This document shows positions 60,285 through 64,000 of a stretch of DNA of 64,000 nucleotides, one piece after another. The DNA lies in assembly GCF_001039355.2 (NCBI RefSeq), contig NW_019775406.1:349082-413081 (forward strand), in the 5' to 3' direction. Made by a program: the position numbers and the translations under genes. Position 1 is the stretch's first letter, and each line of letters begins with the position of its first letter. Source of the stretch: Lingula anatina. Lineage: Eukaryota; Brachiopoda; Lingulata; Lingulida; Lingulidae. The notes under the pieces are model-generated. The model was not told the DNA's origin, did no database searches, and saw only the letters and a program-made list of their open reading frames with translations.

Positions 60285-61183
60285 GTCCTTGACCCTCTCT
60301 CTTTCTCTCTAACACACGGGCACTTTTTTCTCTTTCTCTTTCCATCTCTCTATCTCAAAGTTGCAAAGTCGTTCCATCACACATCCACAGCTGCAGATAT
60401 CCTACAACCATCCCAGCAGCCCCAGAGATATCTAAATACAACCAAACCATGCAGCCAGCACATCTGCTACAGATAAATCCAGATTCCTCAAACCAAATGC
60501 ACAGATAGCGATATATATATAAAGAGAGAGGGAGAGCCATGAGAAAAATAATAAATTATTCCAGAAAAGATGAAAGGATAGTTTAGAGACCTCACAAGAA
60601 CAAGATATTTCATGGATGCACACTCCAGAGTAATATACTGCGACTAATGCGTAAAGCTAGTGGAAAATTTACCTTAACTTCAACCACCACCTACTATAAA
60701 TTCTTACAAATGAGGAGAGATGGAAAAATAATTTACCTTTGCTATGGATGCCCTGCTCAGGTGAATGGATCAAGGTTAACCTAATGTTTAAGATATAAGA
60801 GTACACCCCCAGACATAAAAATCTACTTATTGATAAAGCTCAATATTAAATCCATTATGTACTACATTATAAAATGCATTTTTCATCACGTTCAGTCTCT
60901 TAAACAGATATAATGTACCGATTTGTATAATCCTATTATTTTCAATTACAACTAGAATAGAACTGAGTGGTCAAATCTTTTCTACACATACATTCTAGGG
61001 ACTTTTTTTTTTTTACGAATGCTTATAACCAGAAAATAATTGCCCTTGCTTGAGACCTCCCCATTCAATATATAAATATTGAAGGAATAAAAGTGCTAAA
61101 ACAATGGATTTTCCTGGGATAAATGATGATTTTCCCATACTTTCCAATGGTATAATGGATCCGTTTCAACATTCAAAGTTAGG

Positions 61184-61186
<3 letters not shown>

Positions 61187-61226
<40 letters not shown>
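61187..61226. repeat. 40-nt poly-T tract
   Basis: Forty consecutive T residues followed by GCAG. It could be the reverse of a retroposon tail, but no element or target duplication is recognised beside it. Confidence 0.9.
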
Positions 61227-61228
<2 letters not shown>

Positions 61229-61639
61229 AGTAGTCTCTTAAGAGATTATTAAGGAGGGGAGGTCCAAGTGGTCTGATGGCAAACACAGATTTCAGAATAA
61301 TTACAATCACTTCCATTTTTTAAGTAAAATGGAATTTACTATTTTAATATGTGTAGTTTACAACGTGTTTTTTTTGTGGAATTTTGAATCTCATATTGAA
61401 GAGCCATTCTCCCTTTTATCTCTAATAGCTATAAATGGTACCCACATGTTGTATATAATATATATAGTTATAATTTGATTGCACCAACAGAATAGATTTA
61501 TGTAATATGGTGCACGCTTTGCAGACATCATGCATGAGGCACTTACTGTCACGAGCCAGTGCAAATTCTAGGAACATATATTCTGTGAATTGGGGGTTTC
61601 TGGAATAGAATTAGTCAAAGTCAAGTTCACGTTTTCTAC

Positions 61640-61808
61640 CAGGGGTGGATTTAGGCCGTCTTCTGGGTCTTCCAGAAGACGGTCAGATTTTCAAGCTAAC
61701 ACTGACGGGTATCGATTTTTTTTCTGTTGGAAGACGGTCAAAAATGGAGGACAGGTCAACAAAGTTACTTTGGAAGACCGTCAGAAAATAACTCTGAATC
61801 CGCCCCTG
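61640..61808 (+). mobile_element. CAGGGGCGG MITE, full length
   Basis: 169 bp, perfectly flanked by TCTAC (61635-61639 and 61809-61813). It is one of three near-identical full copies, which suggests relatively recent spread. CAGGG ends with a 5-bp duplication fit a non-autonomous hAT-like element (inference). Confidence 0.85.
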
Positions 61809-62147
61809 TCTACGTCTCCTATTAAGCAGAGTGAAGAGGGTAAATTGCATACAACTATCAGTAATGGTTTTATTTTATTTTTTTTTTATTTTCAGGGGCA
61901 AATCCACCTTAACTGAGAGCTTCACAATTATATAAAAAGCCAGCATCTATCCATCTTTTACAGGTTCAGACATTACCAGTTATATATGCCTGGATCAAAA
62001 ACATCAACAGGCGCACTTGAAATAATAATTAGAGTCTCCAGTAAGAATCAAGTCTAATGGTCTTGAAAGGCAATGTCATAATCTGAAATGAGAAATTAGA
62101 TTTCTGAGCTGGCTCTGTAAGCCTGGAATGGAAAGCTTGCTAAAAGG

Positions 62148-62225
62148 CATGTTCCCAATAAAACTATCATTCTACATAAATCGATCCAACACTGCGGGGA
62201 CCCCAGCTGAATATAATCAGATATG
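62148..62225 (+). mobile_element. CATTCCCATT MITE, 5' fragment
   Basis: ATGTTCCCAATAAAACTATC followed by GATCCAACACTGCGGGGACC and CAGCTGAATATAATCAGAT matches the left half of the copies at 8.8 and 50.4 kb. The right half is absent. Confidence 0.5.
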
Positions 62226-62478
62226 ACTAAACTCAAGCCTTTTTAGACCACTGCAAATCTGCTCAGGCACTGTGGGTATAATATCTGATGGGTCTAGCTG
62301 CGTATCTTCTCTTCCTTTTTTTATTATATTCATAATTATTATATTTAATGTTACAATAAAACTGGAACTCTCAAATCTCTCCTTCTCTGCCCTCAAAAGG
62401 AAAAAAGAAACACAACACATGGACCTTAACTTTCATTTTCACAGTATGAAAAATCATCAGAGGTTTACATACCAGTAG

Positions 62479-62482
<4 letters not shown>

Positions 62483-62562
<80 letters not shown>
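62483..62562. repeat. (TA)n-(GA)n compound microsatellite
   Basis: About 19 TA units pass directly into about 20 GA units, then GT-rich sequence. Confidence 0.95.
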
Positions 62563-62565
<3 letters not shown>

Positions 62566-64000
62566 GTGTGTGCGTGTGTGTGATTCCTCTCTGCCAGACC
62601 ACCCATATACAGGTACAGTGTAAAACAAACATGCGTCAGATTTGTGGAAGATTTACTTGTTTTTCAGCAGTCTTTCCATACCTTAACTAGGATGGTTCCT
62701 AAATCAAATGGGAACACACCTGTTCTGAGGACAATTAAGTCATTGGTATCTGTTATTCATAAATCTCCTTGTTATTTATCTATCATTACTCTTTTATGAA
62801 ACATGATGGTGGAAGTCCAGAGGAAGAAAAAGTTTTTGGTTCTTTGAGAAAAAAATACAAGTATGAGCTTGCACTGGGGAATGAGCTTGCACTGGGGAGT
62901 GTTGCCCTGATTCAAGCAAGTGAGCTACAGGATTGGTTGGGGGAAAATAATAAGAGATCACATTCCAAAATGCTTAGACCTGTAAAACAATCTTTAAAAT
63001 CTTATGTCATTTTCTACAAATTGCTCACTTGAAACACATTTTTAAAGTTTAATATAAAATACCCCAACCCTAAAAATGATTCTAATGCAGGAATATTTTT
63101 CCAAAATCAATCAAAAAGCTAGATACTGACTAAGAAATGAAATAGCTCTAATTCATCTAATATCACCAACTATAATCCTTAAGTACCCCGATAAAAAAAA
63201 TCAATCTGAGTATATTATAGCTGTAATAAGAGTTTCTTATCTCTTTACACAAGGAAGTAGAGATAGCCTAGGACTCACTTCCTTGCTCTACATTATTACC
63301 TAAGAGGCCATGAAACTTACATCAAAAAGTGCAATTAACAAAGAAGTGTTCATACCGGCAAAATTACAAGAAAAAAAGTTCATGATTTGTTTTTCTATCG
63401 TAATCAAGAACAATCTTCACTATTGCCTGGGCCGATAAAACATCAAAGCTGGAATATTGTATTGTCAAAGTTCTTTTCCAAGATAAGATAAAAAGGATTT
63501 AATAAACTTCAACAACTATGTCATAGAAATGGTGATTAAATGCCTTAATTAGGTAAAGCTAATTGCTTGCAGCAGCACAGAAAAAAATATGTATATGTAT
63601 TTATCATGTAGGTAAAATAGGTACTCCAGTACCACTTTGTGGGAAAGAGAAAATGGAGTTGCCAAAACCACAGTTGCACTATCTCAGTTTTCTTCAATAA
63701 GTTCCCAATGATAAAATGTATGCATATTGCAAGTTTGAAATGTTATATATATATATATATAATTGTATATGAAGTGAATTTACTTATAAACATTAAATGG
63801 TGGGTAACCTCCTTACCATGAAAGGCACAGAGGAAGATGAAACCAATACCAGAAAATACGATGACTTACAGCAATGACTCTTTTCAATGGGGAAAGATTA
63901 TCATTCTTTCAGAAACATTAATCTGGAATCTTACAAATAATTTTCTGTGTTGCACTATTCACGATTTTTTGTGCTTTTTTATATAGGATAGAACTACATG

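Larger units (their letters stand above)
48477..64000. other. No recognisable gene; MITEs, minisatellite and microsatellites
   Basis: No run of in-phase, splice-flanked frames was found. Open frames up to 121 codons occur (56927-57292), about what chance allows at this base composition over 15 kb plus the rest of the window. Content is otherwise the repeats listed separately. Confidence 0.55.

Noticed and set aside
1-64000. tRNA, rRNA or small-RNA genes
   Set aside because: I looked by eye for B-box (GGTTCGANNCC) and cloverleaf patterns and saw none that hold; a tRNAscan or Rfam search would settle it.

Overview
This is a 64-kb piece of an animal nuclear genome. The evidence is split genes with GT-AG introns in phase, about 64% A+T by eye, many microsatellites, and dozens of short non-autonomous DNA transposons (MITEs). 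Gene content and repeat style suit an invertebrate, probably a lophotrochozoan such as a mollusc, but nothing here fixes the species. There is one 835-base run of Ns (16,826-17,660). Single Ns lie at 6,478, 25,183 and 48,286, and the last two sit exactly at the junctions of near-identical tandem duplications, which suggests assembly joins.

Four genes are well supported. (1) 16,409-19,906 (+) encodes the mitochondrial ATPase inhibitory factor IF1, with a short presequence exon, at least one exon probably lost in the N gap, and two alternative last exons. (2) 20,991-24,891 (-) encodes tyrosyl-DNA phosphodiesterase 2 (TDP2) in six exons, all catalytic residues present. Its first two exons and 5' region recur at 25,184-26,567. 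(3) 26,707-31,798 (+) encodes a 422-residue membrane-anchored alpha/beta-hydrolase in eleven exons, with glutamate where the catalytic nucleophile should be. (4) 36,078-37,412 (-) is a single-exon class A neuropeptide GPCR of 444 residues, FMRFamide-receptor-like, without the usual extracellular disulfide cysteines.

IF1 and TDP2 converge, with polyadenylation signals on both strands near 20.55 kb. TDP2 and the hydrolase are head to head. A fifth gene on the minus strand may occupy 0-16 kb, starting near 16.05 kb and sharing a promoter with IF1. One exon-like segment (11,381-11,517) and weaker ones support it, but no family was recognised.

The rest (most of 0-16 kb, 31.8-36 kb and 37.4-64 kb) shows no recognisable gene. 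It is dominated by several MITE families: a 169-bp CAGGGGCGG element with 5-bp target duplications, a CAGGCCCGTAGCCAG element, palindromic GATCGATC-bearing elements, a CCCTTAGC element with TA duplication, a TTAA-flanked element and a complete 56-bp hairpin element. Several are nested, which gives an insertion order. The genes do not form an obvious functional cluster.
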